Counted from the first letter of the stretch, positions 1 to 9,754 are shown. The stretch is DNA of 48,595 bases from Hyphomonadaceae bacterium (GCA_021731005.1 JAKFYF010000046.1:1-48595), one strand, 5' to 3'. Notes: generated by a model not told the origin, from the letters alone. A program made the numbers and translations.

Positions 1-2
1 AA

Positions 3-203
3 CAGGGGGAGGCGCTTTCGCTCGCTCAAATTCTTCCCTTGGCGCTCAGAGCTGTTCCGGGCGAAGTCCTGGAGGTCGAGATCGAACGCGAGCATGGGCG
101 GCTGGTCTATGAGATCGAGATTCTTGCGCGCAGCGGCCGAGTTCGCAAAGTGACGCTCGATGCGCGCACTGGCGCGCTCCTTGAAGTGGAAGACGAGCAC
201 TGA
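3..203 (+). CDS. PepSY-domain protein, 3' part only (truncated by window start)
   Basis: Frame reads QGEALSLAQILPLALRAVPGEVLEVEIEREHGRLVYEIEILARSGRVRKVTLDARTGALLEVEDEH*, nearly identical to the complete gene at 4195-4521; the stop overlaps the ATG of the next gene. Confidence 0.85.
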   Translation, partial: QGEALSLAQILPLALRAVPGEVLEVEIEREHGRLVYEIEILARSGRVRKVTLDARTGALLEVEDEH

Positions 204-862
204 TGCGGGTTCTGTTGGTTGAGGACGATGCCGACATCGCCGCCGATGTCGCCCTGGCGCTTCAGGGTGCGGGCTTTCTGGTTGAACAGGCCTCTGACGG
301 CGAAGCGGCATGGTTCTTGGGCGACACCGAGGATTTTGACGCCGTCATTCTTGACCTTGGGCTGCCCAAACTCGATGGACTGAGCGTACTCAGGAAGTGG
401 CGCGCGGCGGGCCGATCGTTCCCTGTCCTTATCCTTTCAGCGCGCGGCGCTTGGACCGAAAAGGTCGACGGCATTGAAGCCGGCGCCGACGATTATCTCG
501 GCAAGCCATTTGAACTGGGCGAGTTGACTGCGCGCGTGCGTGCGCTGGTGCGCCGCGCGGGCGGGCACGCAGCGCCCGTTCTGACGGTGGGCAGGCTAAC
601 CTTGGATACGCGGCGCATGAGCGTGGCGGTCGATGGCGCGCCGCAAAAGGTGTCGCCGCTGGAATACCGGATGCTCGATTATCTGGCGCACCAACAGGGC
701 CGCGTTGTCTCCGCTGGTGAATTGGCTGAACACTTGCACGGCGCCGATGGCGCCGCGGACGCCAACGCCATCGAAGCGTTGGTTGCGCGGCTGCGTCGAA
801 AGATTGGCGCCGATATCATCCAGACGCGTCGCGGTTTTGGTTATGCGTTGAGCGAGACATGA
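203..862 (+). CDS. OmpR/PhoP-type response regulator (copy 1)
   Basis: 219 aa; receiver domain (MRVLLVEDDADIAADV, DAVILDLGLPKLDG) and winged-helix C-terminus. Confidence 0.95.
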   Translation: MRVLLVEDDADIAADVALALQGAGFLVEQASDGEAAWFLGDTEDFDAVILDLGLPKLDGLSVLRKWRAAGRSFPVLILSARGAWTEKVDGIEAGADDYLGKPFELGELTARVRALVRRAGGHAAPVLTVGRLTLDTRRMSVAVDGAPQKVSPLEYRMLDYLAHQQGRVVSAGELAEHLHGADGAADANAIEALVARLRRKIGADIIQTRRGFGYALSET

Positions 863-2181
863 TCGCGCGTTCGCTGCGCTGGCGTTTGCTTGCGGGCGCT
901 GGCGCCGCAATTTTTGCCGCTCTGGCGCTCGCCTGGCTCGCGATGGGCTATTTGTTTGAGGCGCATGTTGAGCGCGGTGTCGAAGCCAATCTGATTCAGC
1001 ACGGGCGGGACATTGTAGCCGGGCTCACGCGCGGAGCGGACGGCCAGCTCGCGCTAGAGCCCGAACCATTTGATCCGCGCTTTGAACGACCATCCAGCGG
1101 GCTTTACTGGCAAGTCAGCGAAGACGCCGTCGCGCTCCGTTCCCGCTCCTTGTGGGACGAGACGATGGCGCCCAATGAGAGCGTCAGCGCCAATGCTTGG
1201 ACAACAGGCGACGTGGCCGGGCCGTTTGGCCAGAAGCTCGTGTTTGTCGCACGGGAGGTTTCACTCGGCGCAGACGGCGCGCCCATTCTTGTGATGCTGG
1301 GCGCAGATCATGAGGCGGTCACCGCGGCGCGCGGCGACTTTTCGCGCGATCTTGGACTCTTCCTTCTGCTGTTGTGGGCGGTGTTGGCGGGCGCGGCCTG
1401 GGCGCAGGTGCAACTTGGGCTGAGGCCGCTTAGCGATGTACGCGCGGCGCTCGGCGAGATGCAGGGTCATGCGGGCGCCCGCCTGCAGGAAGAGGACTAT
1501 CCAACCGAGGTCGCGCCGCTCGCGCAGGCAATCAATGCGCTCGCCGACGCGCGTCAGCGCGATACTGAACTCGCGCGCCGCCGCGCGAGTGACCTCGCGC
1601 ATTCTCTCAAGACGCCGCTGGCCGCGCTTGCGGCGCAGACAAGGCGCGCGCGCGAGGCGGGCGCAACGGACGCCGCCGATGGTCTTGACCGCGCCGTAGA
1701 AGCGGCGCGCGGCGCGGTCGAGCGGGAGCTCACACGCACCCGAATCGCCGCCGAGCACGACGCCGAGTGCAAAGCCGCGGGCCCAATCATCGATCGGCTG
1801 ATCGCGGTTGTTGAGCGCACAGAAGCGGGACAGAGACTGACTTTCGAGAATGCTATGGGCGACACAATCCTTCCGCTTGGCGAGGTCGCGCTTATGGAAC
1901 TCGCCGGCCCGTTGATGGAGAATGCAGCCCGCTATGCGCGCTTGCTCGTGCGCATCAGCGGAGATCGCACGCGCTTTTGCGTCGAGGATGACGGGCCCGG
2001 TCTAAGTGACGCCGAGATCGCTGAAGCGCTTGGTCGCGGCAAGCGATTGGACGAGGCGGCGCAGGGTGACGGTCTCGGCCTCGCCATCGCGCGCGACGTC
2101 GCGGAGGTGAGTGGCGGCGTCCTCACACTGGACCGGTCGCCCTTGGGCGGTCTGCGCGCTCAGGTGCAATGGAGGGACTGA
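859..2181 (+). CDS. Sensor histidine kinase (copy 1)
   Basis: 440 aa; two TMs, HisKA-like LAHSLKTPLAAL, HATPase motifs (CVEDDGPGLSD, GDGLGLAIARDVAE); 4-nt overlap with the regulator. Confidence 0.95.
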   Translation: MIARSLRWRLLAGAGAAIFAALALAWLAMGYLFEAHVERGVEANLIQHGRDIVAGLTRGADGQLALEPEPFDPRFERPSSGLYWQVSEDAVALRSRSLWDETMAPNESVSANAWTTGDVAGPFGQKLVFVAREVSLGADGAPILVMLGADHEAVTAARGDFSRDLGLFLLLLWAVLAGAAWAQVQLGLRPLSDVRAALGEMQGHAGARLQEEDYPTEVAPLAQAINALADARQRDTELARRRASDLAHSLKTPLAALAAQTRRAREAGATDAADGLDRAVEAARGAVERELTRTRIAAEHDAECKAAGPIIDRLIAVVERTEAGQRLTFENAMGDTILPLGEVALMELAGPLMENAARYARLLVRISGDRTRFCVEDDGPGLSDAEIAEALGRGKRLDEAAQGDGLGLAIARDVAEVSGGVLTLDRSPLGGLRAQVQWRD

Positions 2182-2295
2182 CTGGTTGCGGCGAGATCGC
2201 GTCGTTGCCGTTTGCGCTAAGTCGCTGACCGTCGTTGAGAGAGTAGGCCGGTCGCGAAAATTGACGTGATGACCTAGGTTGGCCCGAAACGGACA

Positions 2296-3024
2296 CTAGT
2301 GATCTCCGCTTTCGAAATGCCGTTCATCGATTTCTGAACCAACCCGAACGTTCGCCGACGGTTGTGTCAGTAGTGCGAAACTGATGGCGATGCCGGCTGC
2401 CAGCGCCACGATGAGCGCAATCATGCTAGCGCGTTTGGCGTCCACGCCAGGCTCATCGGCGCGGCGGCGCTTCGATCCGGTGATCATGGCGGGCACAAGC
2501 GCATCTTTGGCCTTTAAGGATTCCACCAAGACCCCAAGCACGTGGATGATGGCCAGTCCCTGCAGCACGCGGAACAGCACTTCGTGCGCGTTGGAGAGTT
2601 CGATGCCCCAGAGGCCGGCGAAGGGCCCAGCATTACCCTCGTCGCCGCTGAACAAGCCTGTGACGACGACGCCCGCGACAATGGCGAGCAACAGAAACAC
2701 CGCAACGCCGCCGAGCGGGTTGTGCCCGAGGTAGCGTTTGGGCTGGCGCGAGAAGAGATCGCGCATGTGTGCGATGATGGCTGAAGGGCCAGCGGCGAAA
2801 TCGTCAAAGCGCGCGCGTTCGCCGCCGGCAAAGCCCCAGATTAGGCGAAAGACGATTAGGCCCGCGATCGCTTCGCCGGCATAGCGATGTACCAGGGCCG
2901 CGGCGCCTTCCTCTTCGCCGGTAAACCAGGCGACGAGGACGAGCGCGAGCAGGCTCCAGTGAAACAAGCGTGTCGGCAGGTCCCACACCTGAACCCGGCG
3001 CTCGGCGGTTTCGGAAGCAGTCAT
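2296..3024 (-). CDS. Cytochrome b561/b6-domain membrane protein
   Basis: 242 aa; VWDLPTRLFHWSL start and conserved His in TM helices, HNPLGG motif. Confidence 0.85.
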   Translation of the reverse strand: MTASETAERRVQVWDLPTRLFHWSLLALVLVAWFTGEEEGAAALVHRYAGEAIAGLIVFRLIWGFAGGERARFDDFAAGPSAIIAHMRDLFSRQPKRYLGHNPLGGVAVFLLLAIVAGVVVTGLFSGDEGNAGPFAGLWGIELSNAHEVLFRVLQGLAIIHVLGVLVESLKAKDALVPAMITGSKRRRADEPGVDAKRASMIALIVALAAGIAISFALLTQPSANVRVGSEIDERHFESGDH

Positions 3025-3033
3025 GATCAGCCC

Positions 3034-3720
3034 TTAATGTTCAAGTTCGAGAGCGATGCGGAGTTGGCTATCGGCGCCGGCCTCATCGAAGCCAGCGAGA
3101 TAGCCGAGCGCGATGCTGGCGCCGCCGAAGAGCGCACTGGCGCGCGGCCCCCAATAGTGCGCCTGCGCTTCTGGTTCGCCGAAGCCTTCAAAGCCGAAGG
3201 CCCAGCGCTCTGATGTGCGCCACATGGCGCGCGCTGCGTAGGCGTGCTCCCATTCATCGGAAACCCCGCCAATGGGCCGCTCGGCGATCAAATTGAAGCG
3301 CAGCGTCAGCGGGCCTTGCTGGCGTTCTGCGAGCAGTTTGAGCTCGAGCGCATCGTCGCGTCCGTTCTGGCCGAACGAGTATTCGACATAGCCGCCGAAG
3401 TGCACGGGCCAGGTACGGGTGGCGGTGAAGTCGAACACGTTCTCAATCGCGACCGCGGTGAGCTCCGTCGAAGCGCCAGGCGCATCGGCGGCTTTGAGCA
3501 CCAGTGCTGGACGCCACCAATCGGTGAAGGCGTAGCCTGCTTCGGCGCGATGGCGTTGCGCGCCGCCCAGACCGCCGCCATCAAAATAGGCCGCCCGATA
3601 CTCAAGCTCGCTTTCGCCGCGGTGAACAGTCGGACCATAAACATTCGAGGTCCCACCGGGTTCGGCGTGCGCCGAGCCCGATGCCGCCAGCGCCGCAAGC
3701 GCAAACAGTTTTGCTTTCAT
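3034..3720 (-). CDS. Exported, outer-membrane-barrel-like hypothetical protein
   Basis: 228 aa with signal peptide (MKAKLFALAALAASGSAHAEP) and alternating beta-strand-like pattern. Confidence 0.65.
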   Translation of the reverse strand: MKAKLFALAALAASGSAHAEPGGTSNVYGPTVHRGESELEYRAAYFDGGGLGGAQRHRAEAGYAFTDWWRPALVLKAADAPGASTELTAVAIENVFDFTATRTWPVHFGGYVEYSFGQNGRDDALELKLLAERQQGPLTLRFNLIAERPIGGVSDEWEHAYAARAMWRTSERWAFGFEGFGEPEAQAHYWGPRASALFGGASIALGYLAGFDEAGADSQLRIALELEH

Positions 3721-3744
3721 CGTCTCCTCCCCCGCGCACGCTGC

Positions 3745-4092
3745 TTAGTGATCCCCACCCCGGCGATGATGATCGTCGGAACGGTCGGAGCGACCGCAAT
3801 CATCATCGCGTTCGCGGTGCAGGACTGCGCCAGTGCGTGGATCGAGATGCATCTCAATGCACTGACCAGCGCGCTCATAGCCCTTCACTTCCACCGAATT
3901 GGGATAGCGCTCGATTTCGATGACGCGGAAGCCATCGGCGGTGAGCCTCTCTTCGATCGCACTCAGTGAAAGCAACGATCCGCTGGTGGGCTGTGCTTGT
4001 GCTGCGGCGATCGAAGGCGCGGCCAGAAAAAGGCACGCAGCAGCGGCGATATGGCGAACGGTCATGATAAGGTCCCTCTTGGATGACGCCAT
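3745..4092 (-). CDS. PepSY-domain exported protein
   Basis: 115 aa; signal peptide, VIEIERYPNSVEVKGYERAGQCIEMHLDPRTGAVLHRERDD. Confidence 0.75.
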   Translation of the reverse strand: MASSKRDLIMTVRHIAAAACLFLAAPSIAAAQAQPTSGSLLSLSAIEERLTADGFRVIEIERYPNSVEVKGYERAGQCIEMHLDPRTGAVLHRERDDDCGRSDRSDDHHRRGGDH

Positions 4093-4194
4093 GGGGGCGT
4101 CGGCTCGTCCCCGTCATGCGAAATGCTCACTGACAGGCCCGTGACAGGCGCCGTCAGCATTGCGTCAGGTTCGGGAGGGCAGGATGGAAGGTCT

Positions 4195-4521
4195 ATGGGT
4201 CTCAATCGCCGCCTTCTCATTGTGGCTGCCTTTGCTGCCGCGTTGGTCCCGCCCGGGGCCGATGCGAAGCGTGGGCGCGGGCGTGGCGGGGACCATGACG
4301 AAGCGCGCGAAGCCTATGAACAGGGGGAGGCGCTTTCGCTCGCTCAAATTCTTCCCTTGGCGCTCAGAGCTGTTCCGGGCGAAGTCCTGGAGGTCGAGAT
4401 CGAACGCGAGCATGGGCGGCTGGTCTATGAGATCGAGATTCTTGCTCGTAGCGGCCGAGTTCGCAAAGTCACGCTCGATGCGCGCACTGGCGCGCTCCTT
4501 GATGTAGAAGACGAGCACTGA
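4195..4521 (+). CDS. PepSY-domain exported protein (copy 2)
   Basis: 108 aa from MGLNRRLLIVAAFAAALVPPGADA; ends overlapping the ATG of 4521. Confidence 0.85.
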   Translation: MGLNRRLLIVAAFAAALVPPGADAKRGRGRGGDHDEAREAYEQGEALSLAQILPLALRAVPGEVLEVEIEREHGRLVYEIEILARSGRVRKVTLDARTGALLDVEDEH

Positions 4522-5180
4522 TGCGGATCTTGTTGGTTGAGGACGATGCTGACATCGCCGCCGATGTCGTCCTGGCGCTTCAGGACGCGGGCTTTCTGGT
4601 CGAGCAGGCCTCTGACGGCGAAGCGGCATGGTTCTTGGGCGACACCGAGGACTTTGACGCCGTCATTCTGGACCTTGGGTTGCCCAAGCTCGATGGGCTG
4701 AGCGTGCTCAAGAAGTGGCGCGCGGCTCACCGATCTTTTCCAGTGCTCATCCTGTCGGCGCGCGGCGCCTGGACCGAAAAGGTCGATGGCATCGAAGCCG
4801 GCGCCGACGACTATCTCGGCAAGCCATTTGAACTGGGCGAGTTGACTGCGCGCGTGCGCGCGCTGGTGCGCCGCGCAGGCGGGCACGTGGCGGCCGTGCT
4901 GACGGTAGGCAAGCTCACCTTGGACACGCGGCGCATGAGCGTGGCGGTCAGTGGCGCGCTACAAAAGGTGTCGCCACTTGAATACCGGATGCTCGATTAT
5001 CTGGCGCACCAAAAGGGCCGCGTTGTCTCCGCCGGTGAATTGGCTGAACACTTGCACGGCGCCGATGGCGCCGCGGACGCCAACGCCATCGAGGCTTTGG
5101 TTGCGCGCCTGCGCCGAAAGATTGGCGCTGATATCATTCAGACGCGCCGCGGTTTTGGCTATGCGTTGAGCGAGACATGA
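4521..5180 (+). CDS. OmpR/PhoP-type response regulator (copy 2)
   Basis: 219 aa, differs from copy 1 at only a small number of positions by eye. Confidence 0.95.
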   Translation: MRILLVEDDADIAADVVLALQDAGFLVEQASDGEAAWFLGDTEDFDAVILDLGLPKLDGLSVLKKWRAAHRSFPVLILSARGAWTEKVDGIEAGADDYLGKPFELGELTARVRALVRRAGGHVAAVLTVGKLTLDTRRMSVAVSGALQKVSPLEYRMLDYLAHQKGRVVSAGELAEHLHGADGAADANAIEALVARLRRKIGADIIQTRRGFGYALSET

Positions 5181-6499
5181 TCGCGCGTTCGCTGCGCTGG
5201 CGTCTGCTTGCGGGCGCTGGCGCCGCAATTTTCGCCGCTCTGGCGCTCGCCTGGCTTGCGATGGGCTATCTGTTCGAAGCGCATGTCGAACGCGGCCTCG
5301 AAGCCAATCTGATTCAACATGGGCGGGACATTGTATCCGGGCTCACCCGCGGAGCGGACGGCCAGCTTGCGCTAGAGCTCGAGCCATTCGATCCGCGCTT
5401 TGATCGACCGTCCAGCGGGCTTTACTGGCAAGTCAGCGAAGGCGCCGCCGCGCTCCGTTCCCGCTCTTTGTGGGACGAGGCGATGGCGCCCAATGAGAGC
5501 GTCAGCGTCAATGTTTGGACAACAGGCGATGTTGGCGGGCCGTTTGGCCAGAAGCTCGTGTTCGTTGCACGGGAGGTCTCGTTGGGCGAGGGCGGGGCGC
5601 CTATACTTGTGATGCTGGGCGCAGATCACGCGGCGGTCACCGCGGCGCGCGGCGACTTTTCGCGCGATCTTGGACTCTTCCTTGTGCTGTTGTGGGCGGT
5701 GTTGGCGGGCGCGGCCTGGGCGCAGGTGCAACTTGGGTTGAGGCCGCTTGGAGATGTACGCTCGGCGCTTGGCGACATGCAGGGTCATGCGGGCGCCCGC
5801 CTGCATGAAGCGGACTATCCAACCGAAGTCGCGCCACTCGCGCAGGCAATCAATGCACTCGCCGATGCCCGTCAGCGCGATACCGAACAAGCGCGCCGCC
5901 GCGCGAGTGATCTCGCGCATTCTCTCAAGACGCCGCTGGCCGCGCTTGCTGCGCAGACGAGGCGCGCGCGCGAAGCGGGCGCGACTGACGCTGCCGATGG
6001 TCTTGATCGCGCCATCGAAGCGGCACGCGGCGCGGTCGAGCGGGAGCTCACCCGCACGCGTATCGCTGCGGAGCACGATGCAGAGCACAAGTCCGCAGGG
6101 CCGATCATCGATCGGCTGATCGCGGTTGTTGAACGCACGGAAGCGGGACAGAGACTGAGTTTTGTGAATGCTCTGGGCGGGACAATTCTTCCGCTTGGGG
6201 AGGTGGCGCTCATGGAGCTCGCCGGCCCGTTGCTGGAGAATGCAGCCCGCTATGCGCGCTTGCTCGTGCGCATCAGCGGAGATCGCACGCGCTTTTGTGT
6301 CGAGGATGACGGGCCCGGTCTAAGTGACGCCGAGATCGCCCAAGCGCTTGGTCGCGGCAAGCGATTGGACGAGTCAGCGCAGGGTGACGGTCTCGGCCTC
6401 GCCATCGCGCGCGACGTCGCGGAGGTGAGTGGCGGTGTGCTCACGCTGGACCGGTCGCCCTTGGGCGGTCTGCGCGCTCAGTTGCAATGGAGGGAGTGA
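5177..6499 (+). CDS. Sensor histidine kinase (copy 2)
   Basis: 440 aa, same length and nearly identical to 859-2181. Confidence 0.95.
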   Translation: MIARSLRWRLLAGAGAAIFAALALAWLAMGYLFEAHVERGLEANLIQHGRDIVSGLTRGADGQLALELEPFDPRFDRPSSGLYWQVSEGAAALRSRSLWDEAMAPNESVSVNVWTTGDVGGPFGQKLVFVAREVSLGEGGAPILVMLGADHAAVTAARGDFSRDLGLFLVLLWAVLAGAAWAQVQLGLRPLGDVRSALGDMQGHAGARLHEADYPTEVAPLAQAINALADARQRDTEQARRRASDLAHSLKTPLAALAAQTRRAREAGATDAADGLDRAIEAARGAVERELTRTRIAAEHDAEHKSAGPIIDRLIAVVERTEAGQRLSFVNALGGTILPLGEVALMELAGPLLENAARYARLLVRISGDRTRFCVEDDGPGLSDAEIAQALGRGKRLDESAQGDGLGLAIARDVAEVSGGVLTLDRSPLGGLRAQLQWRE

Positions 6500-6709
6500 C
6501 TGGTTGCAGCGATGGTGAGCCGATCAAGCGAGAAGGGTACCAACGGTATGATTGCATCGACCGAGCCGCTCAGCGAAATTCGCGCTACGCCCTAGGCTGG
6601 CCCACTCCTGACCGCAGCCCACGTCCAGCAGCGTGGCGGGGGAGAGGGCGCGCACCTGATCCCGAAATACGCGCCGCGCGCCTTCTTCAAACGAAGTGTC
6701 CGGCATGAG

Positions 6710-7222
6710 CTAGGTGCCTCGCTCGACGATTTCCGTCGCGCCGAGATTTTCGACGTAACTCTTCATGCTTGAGGTGTAGCCAAACACGAAGTGCGCGAAG
6801 AAGCGATAGATGGGATCGCGCACCTCGCCGTCTTCCTGAATGCGAACGCGCGTACCCGCGCCTTCGGGCGCCAGTGTGATCGTCCAGCGGCCGCCGAACG
6901 GCAGGCTGGGGTCGGTCATCGTGGTGACGAACTGGCCGTCCCGCACTGGCTCTGTCAGCCGGTAGGCGATGCGATCTTCTCCCGCCACTTCAACGTATGT
7001 GATAGCGTCTGCGTCTTCGGCGACGCCTTGCACAACGACGCCGCGCCGCCACGCCGAATAGGCGCGTACATCGCGAATGATTGCGGCGACCTCGACGGGC
7101 GACTTCATCACCACACCCTCAATGCGCGCCATGTGCGTGCGCGGCAGCATTGCGCCCGTACCGTAAATCGCCGCGCCCAGCGTCACGATGCCGCCAAACA
7201 CTATCAGAACCCACTTCAACAA
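6710..7222 (-). CDS. SRPBCC (START/Bet v1-like) family protein
   Basis: 170 aa; N-terminal TM, SPVEVAAIIRDVRAYSAWRRGV... and GGRWTITLAPEGAGTRVRIQEDGEV pattern. Confidence 0.75.
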   Translation of the reverse strand: MLKWVLIVFGGIVTLGAAIYGTGAMLPRTHMARIEGVVMKSPVEVAAIIRDVRAYSAWRRGVVVQGVAEDADAITYVEVAGEDRIAYRLTEPVRDGQFVTTMTDPSLPFGGRWTITLAPEGAGTRVRIQEDGEVRDPIYRFFAHFVFGYTSSMKSYVENLGATEIVERGT

Positions 7223-7226
7223 CGCC

Positions 7227-7712
7227 TTACCCCCCTTTGCTCGCGGCCTGTGCCGCGTCCGCCAACAGCTCCAGACCGCGGACGACGGCGGCGCGCTCGG
7301 GCGCGCTCAGCCGCGCGAGCGCTGCTTTCACCTTCGAAGATTCCAACACCGACGTTTGTGACAAGGCGGCGCGCCCCGCATCGGCCAAGCGAACGACCTT
7401 GGCGCGCGCATCCTTGGCTTCCGGCGCCATGGTGATGAACCCCATTGCGGTCAGCCGCTTCAAGGCCGCAGACATGGTCGATGGCGTCACCTTCAAATGC
7501 GCTGCCAACGCTTGCGGCCGCACGCCCGCATTGGGCACATGCGCCAAGATGGTTTGGTCACGCGCGCTGATTGTCGGCCCTTGCCCTCGTCGGGCGCGAT
7601 GATCGACGTGGCACGCGATATAGATGCGCGGATAGTGACGCTGTATGTCGCGCGCCATTTGCTCAATATTCGCCATGGCCAAATACTGCGCGCAAATCGA
7701 ATAGTTCGTCAA
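7227..7712 (-). CDS. MarR-family transcriptional regulator
   Basis: 161 aa; wHTH region ...LAAHLKVTPSTMSAALKRLTAMGFITMAPEAKDARAKVVRLADAGRAAL. Confidence 0.85.
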   Translation of the reverse strand: MTNYSICAQYLAMANIEQMARDIQRHYPRIYIACHVDHRARRGQGPTISARDQTILAHVPNAGVRPQALAAHLKVTPSTMSAALKRLTAMGFITMAPEAKDARAKVVRLADAGRAALSQTSVLESSKVKAALARLSAPERAAVVRGLELLADAAQAASKGG

Positions 7713-8047
7713 AACGAAGCGTCGTCCTAAACGAGAACAGTTGAACTGGCCGCCCCGCCGTCACGGCGCTCCACGCCGATCCTTTGCGCACGATCACTCG
7801 CCCTAGCCGGGAGGGGTCGAGTGTCGTATCGCAGGCGACTTCGTTGTAACGTGCCTGTCGAAGCAGTCGTCGTTCACTACCTGAGTTGGGGCCCAGGATG
7901 AGCGGTTTCGGCGAGATCGCGCCGAATGAACGGCAAGGGCTCGAGAGGAAGATGTTGGGTTGATCGGACTGATCAACCTTGGCGCGTTTGCGTGTGGCCG
8001 CCCACTTCGCAATAAGCGCTGCGTTCACAAACATTATGGAGCGAGTG

Positions 8048-8218
8048 ATGGCGAATGCGCCTAAGAGAAAGCCTTGGACACCTGAAGATGTGAAGACCCT
8101 GAAGAAATTGGCCCGGCAAAAGACGGGCGCTGAGAAGATCGCCAAGACCTTGAAGCGTACTGCAGCAGCCGTTCGAAATAGGGCTGTGATCGAGCAGATA
8201 TCGCTTAGCACCCGTTGA
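8048..8218 (+). CDS. Small HTH-like hypothetical protein
   Basis: 56 aa MANAPKRKPWTPEDVKTLKKLARQKTGAEKIAKTLKRTAAAVRNRA...; SANT/sigma-like HTH pattern; alternative start slightly upstream. Confidence 0.65.
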   Translation: MANAPKRKPWTPEDVKTLKKLARQKTGAEKIAKTLKRTAAAVRNRAVIEQISLSTR

Positions 8219-8227
8219 GAGAGATCA

Positions 8228-8257
8228 GGTGGCGGCGGCCCTGTTGTTGCCGCCACC
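8228..8257. other. Perfect 9-bp inverted repeat (hairpin) just after the small HTH gene
   Basis: ggtggcggc-(12)-gccgccacc; no T-tract, so a terminator role is uncertain. Confidence 0.4.
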
Positions 8258-8425
8258 GAGTCGCGCCGAGCGGCATTTTTCGGCGACGGCCTGCCTTAGC
8301 TCATGCAGCATTACGGGCGACAGGATTCGAGCGACCAAGCCGGTGGCGATTTTGTACGCTACGGCGTGCCGTGGCCCAGCACTTGGGTTTCGCGGCTGTC
8401 GGCGGGCGGCGGAGATGCGGCCTGC

Positions 8426-8635
8426 TTGCGCATCGAGGACGACGGCCCAGGTCTCAGCGAGGCGAGAGCGAGCGAAGCGCTCGAACGCGGCCGGCGTCTC
8501 GATGAAGCCGAACCAGGGCATGGATTGGGGCTGGCCATCGCGCGCGATGTGGCCGAGCTGAGCGGCGCCGAACTTCGCCTCGATCGCTCGCCCATCGGCG
8601 GTCTGCGCGCCGAAGTGCGCTGGGCGCGCACATGA
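8426..8635 (+). pseudogene. Remnant 3' end (HATPase) of a histidine kinase related to copies 1 and 2
   Basis: ACLRIEDDGPGLSEARASEALERGRRLDEAEPGHGLGLAIARDVAELSGAELRLDRSPIGGLRAEVRWART aligns to the C-terminus of 859-2181; no HisKA or TM region upstream. Confidence 0.8.
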
Positions 8636-8667
8636 TTCATCAACAAGGAAAACGCGGACGTTAGCGA

Positions 8668-8961
8668 TCAGTCGCGAGGCAGCTCTCTGACTTCGACCGA
8701 ACCCCCGCATTCAAAAACGGGATTTCCTTCGACCAGTGCTTTCGCGGAAGCCAAATCCTTGGCTTTGACGCGGATATAGCCAACCAGATGGTTGCTTACT
8801 CGACCAGGGTTGCCATGCTTGCGCAGGACTTCGCCAGGACCAATTGAGCTGCCCCCTTCAAAAACATCCAAATTGCGAAGCTTGGCAAAATAAACTTCCC
8901 AAAGCTCATCCGACGCTTCACGAACGGCATCTGAGTGCATGAGCAAGATGTAGTCCGTCAT
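8668..8961 (-). CDS. YCII-related domain protein
   Basis: 97 aa MTDYILLMHSDA...GPGEVLRKHG...VGYIRVKAKDLASAKALVEGNPVFECGGSVEVRELPRD. Confidence 0.8.
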   Translation of the reverse strand: MTDYILLMHSDAVREASDELWEVYFAKLRNLDVFEGGSSIGPGEVLRKHGNPGRVSNHLVGYIRVKAKDLASAKALVEGNPVFECGGSVEVRELPRD

Positions 8962-9124
8962 CAAACGCCTTCCTTCCCTTTCGATCTGACTGAGCAATTT
9001 TTTGACACCCTGTAGCAGCAATGACAACCTCTGGGGACTAGCTGCCGTCAGCTTTTGAGTCCGACGCCAGTGGCGCTGCCTTGTCCAATTTCCGATCCGA
9101 TTTGCTCGTCCACGACCAAGGCAT

Positions 9125-9754
9125 TCAGCCGGGGGTGGCGAAGTAACCCATGACAAGGCGCGTGAGTTCGTCCTCAAACGCTGGCGAATTGAGGAAGTCG
9201 ACGCCCTCATAGGTAGCGGTGCGGATCACGCCATCGACGGCGCGCGTGAGCACGAAGAGGCCAATGTGCGAGGGGGCAGCGGCGCCCTTTGGCAGGATAT
9301 CACCGGCATGGGCCAGGATGATTTCGGCGACTTCATAAATCGGCCGCGCCATGTCTTCGCTGCCGCCGTTCGCGAACAACGTCTCCATCAGAATGCGGCG
9401 CACTTTGCTGCGCGTGCCGTAACCCTTAGTGAGCGCGCGAATCGCACGCCGCACCGGGTGCACGTCTGCTGCTCCTTCGCCGCGCGTGAGGGCCGCGAAG
9501 ACGCGATCGCGCACCTGGTCCAGTTCGCGACGCGCCATGGCGAGCAGGATCGCGTCCTTGTTGGGAAAGTACCCATAGAGGCCGCCGACGCTGATGCCGG
9601 CGACTTCGGCGATGCGGTTTGTGTTGAGCCCGGCCCGGCCATCGGATGCCAATATGCGAGCCGTGGCCTCGAAAATCACGTCCACGGTTTCCCGGGAGCC
9701 GGCACGCTGAGGCGTACGGCGCGGAATTCGTGGGGTTTTTGCGGGTCTTGTCAC
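9125..9754 (-). CDS. TetR-family transcriptional regulator
   Basis: From GTG at 9754: VTRPAKTPRIPRRTPQRAGSRETVDVIFEATARILASDGRAGLNTNRIAEVAGISVGGLYGYFPNKDAILLAMARREL. Confidence 0.9.
   Translation of the reverse strand: MTRPAKTPRIPRRTPQRAGSRETVDVIFEATARILASDGRAGLNTNRIAEVAGISVGGLYGYFPNKDAILLAMARRELDQVRDRVFAALTRGEGAADVHPVRRAIRALTKGYGTRSKVRRILMETLFANGGSEDMARPIYEVAEIILAHAGDILPKGAAAPSHIGLFVLTRAVDGVIRTATYEGVDFLNSPAFEDELTRLVMGYFATPG

Noticed and set aside
3244-3969. 241-aa plus-strand ORF opposite the barrel-like and PepSY genes
   Set aside because: Minus-strand genes have signal peptides and family features; this ORF has none.
5372-6088. 238-aa minus-strand ORF opposite histidine kinase copy 2
   Set aside because: Shadow ORF of high-GC coding sequence; arginine/alanine-rich translation with no domain pattern. 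The copy-1 antisense ORF is shorter and not conserved in length.
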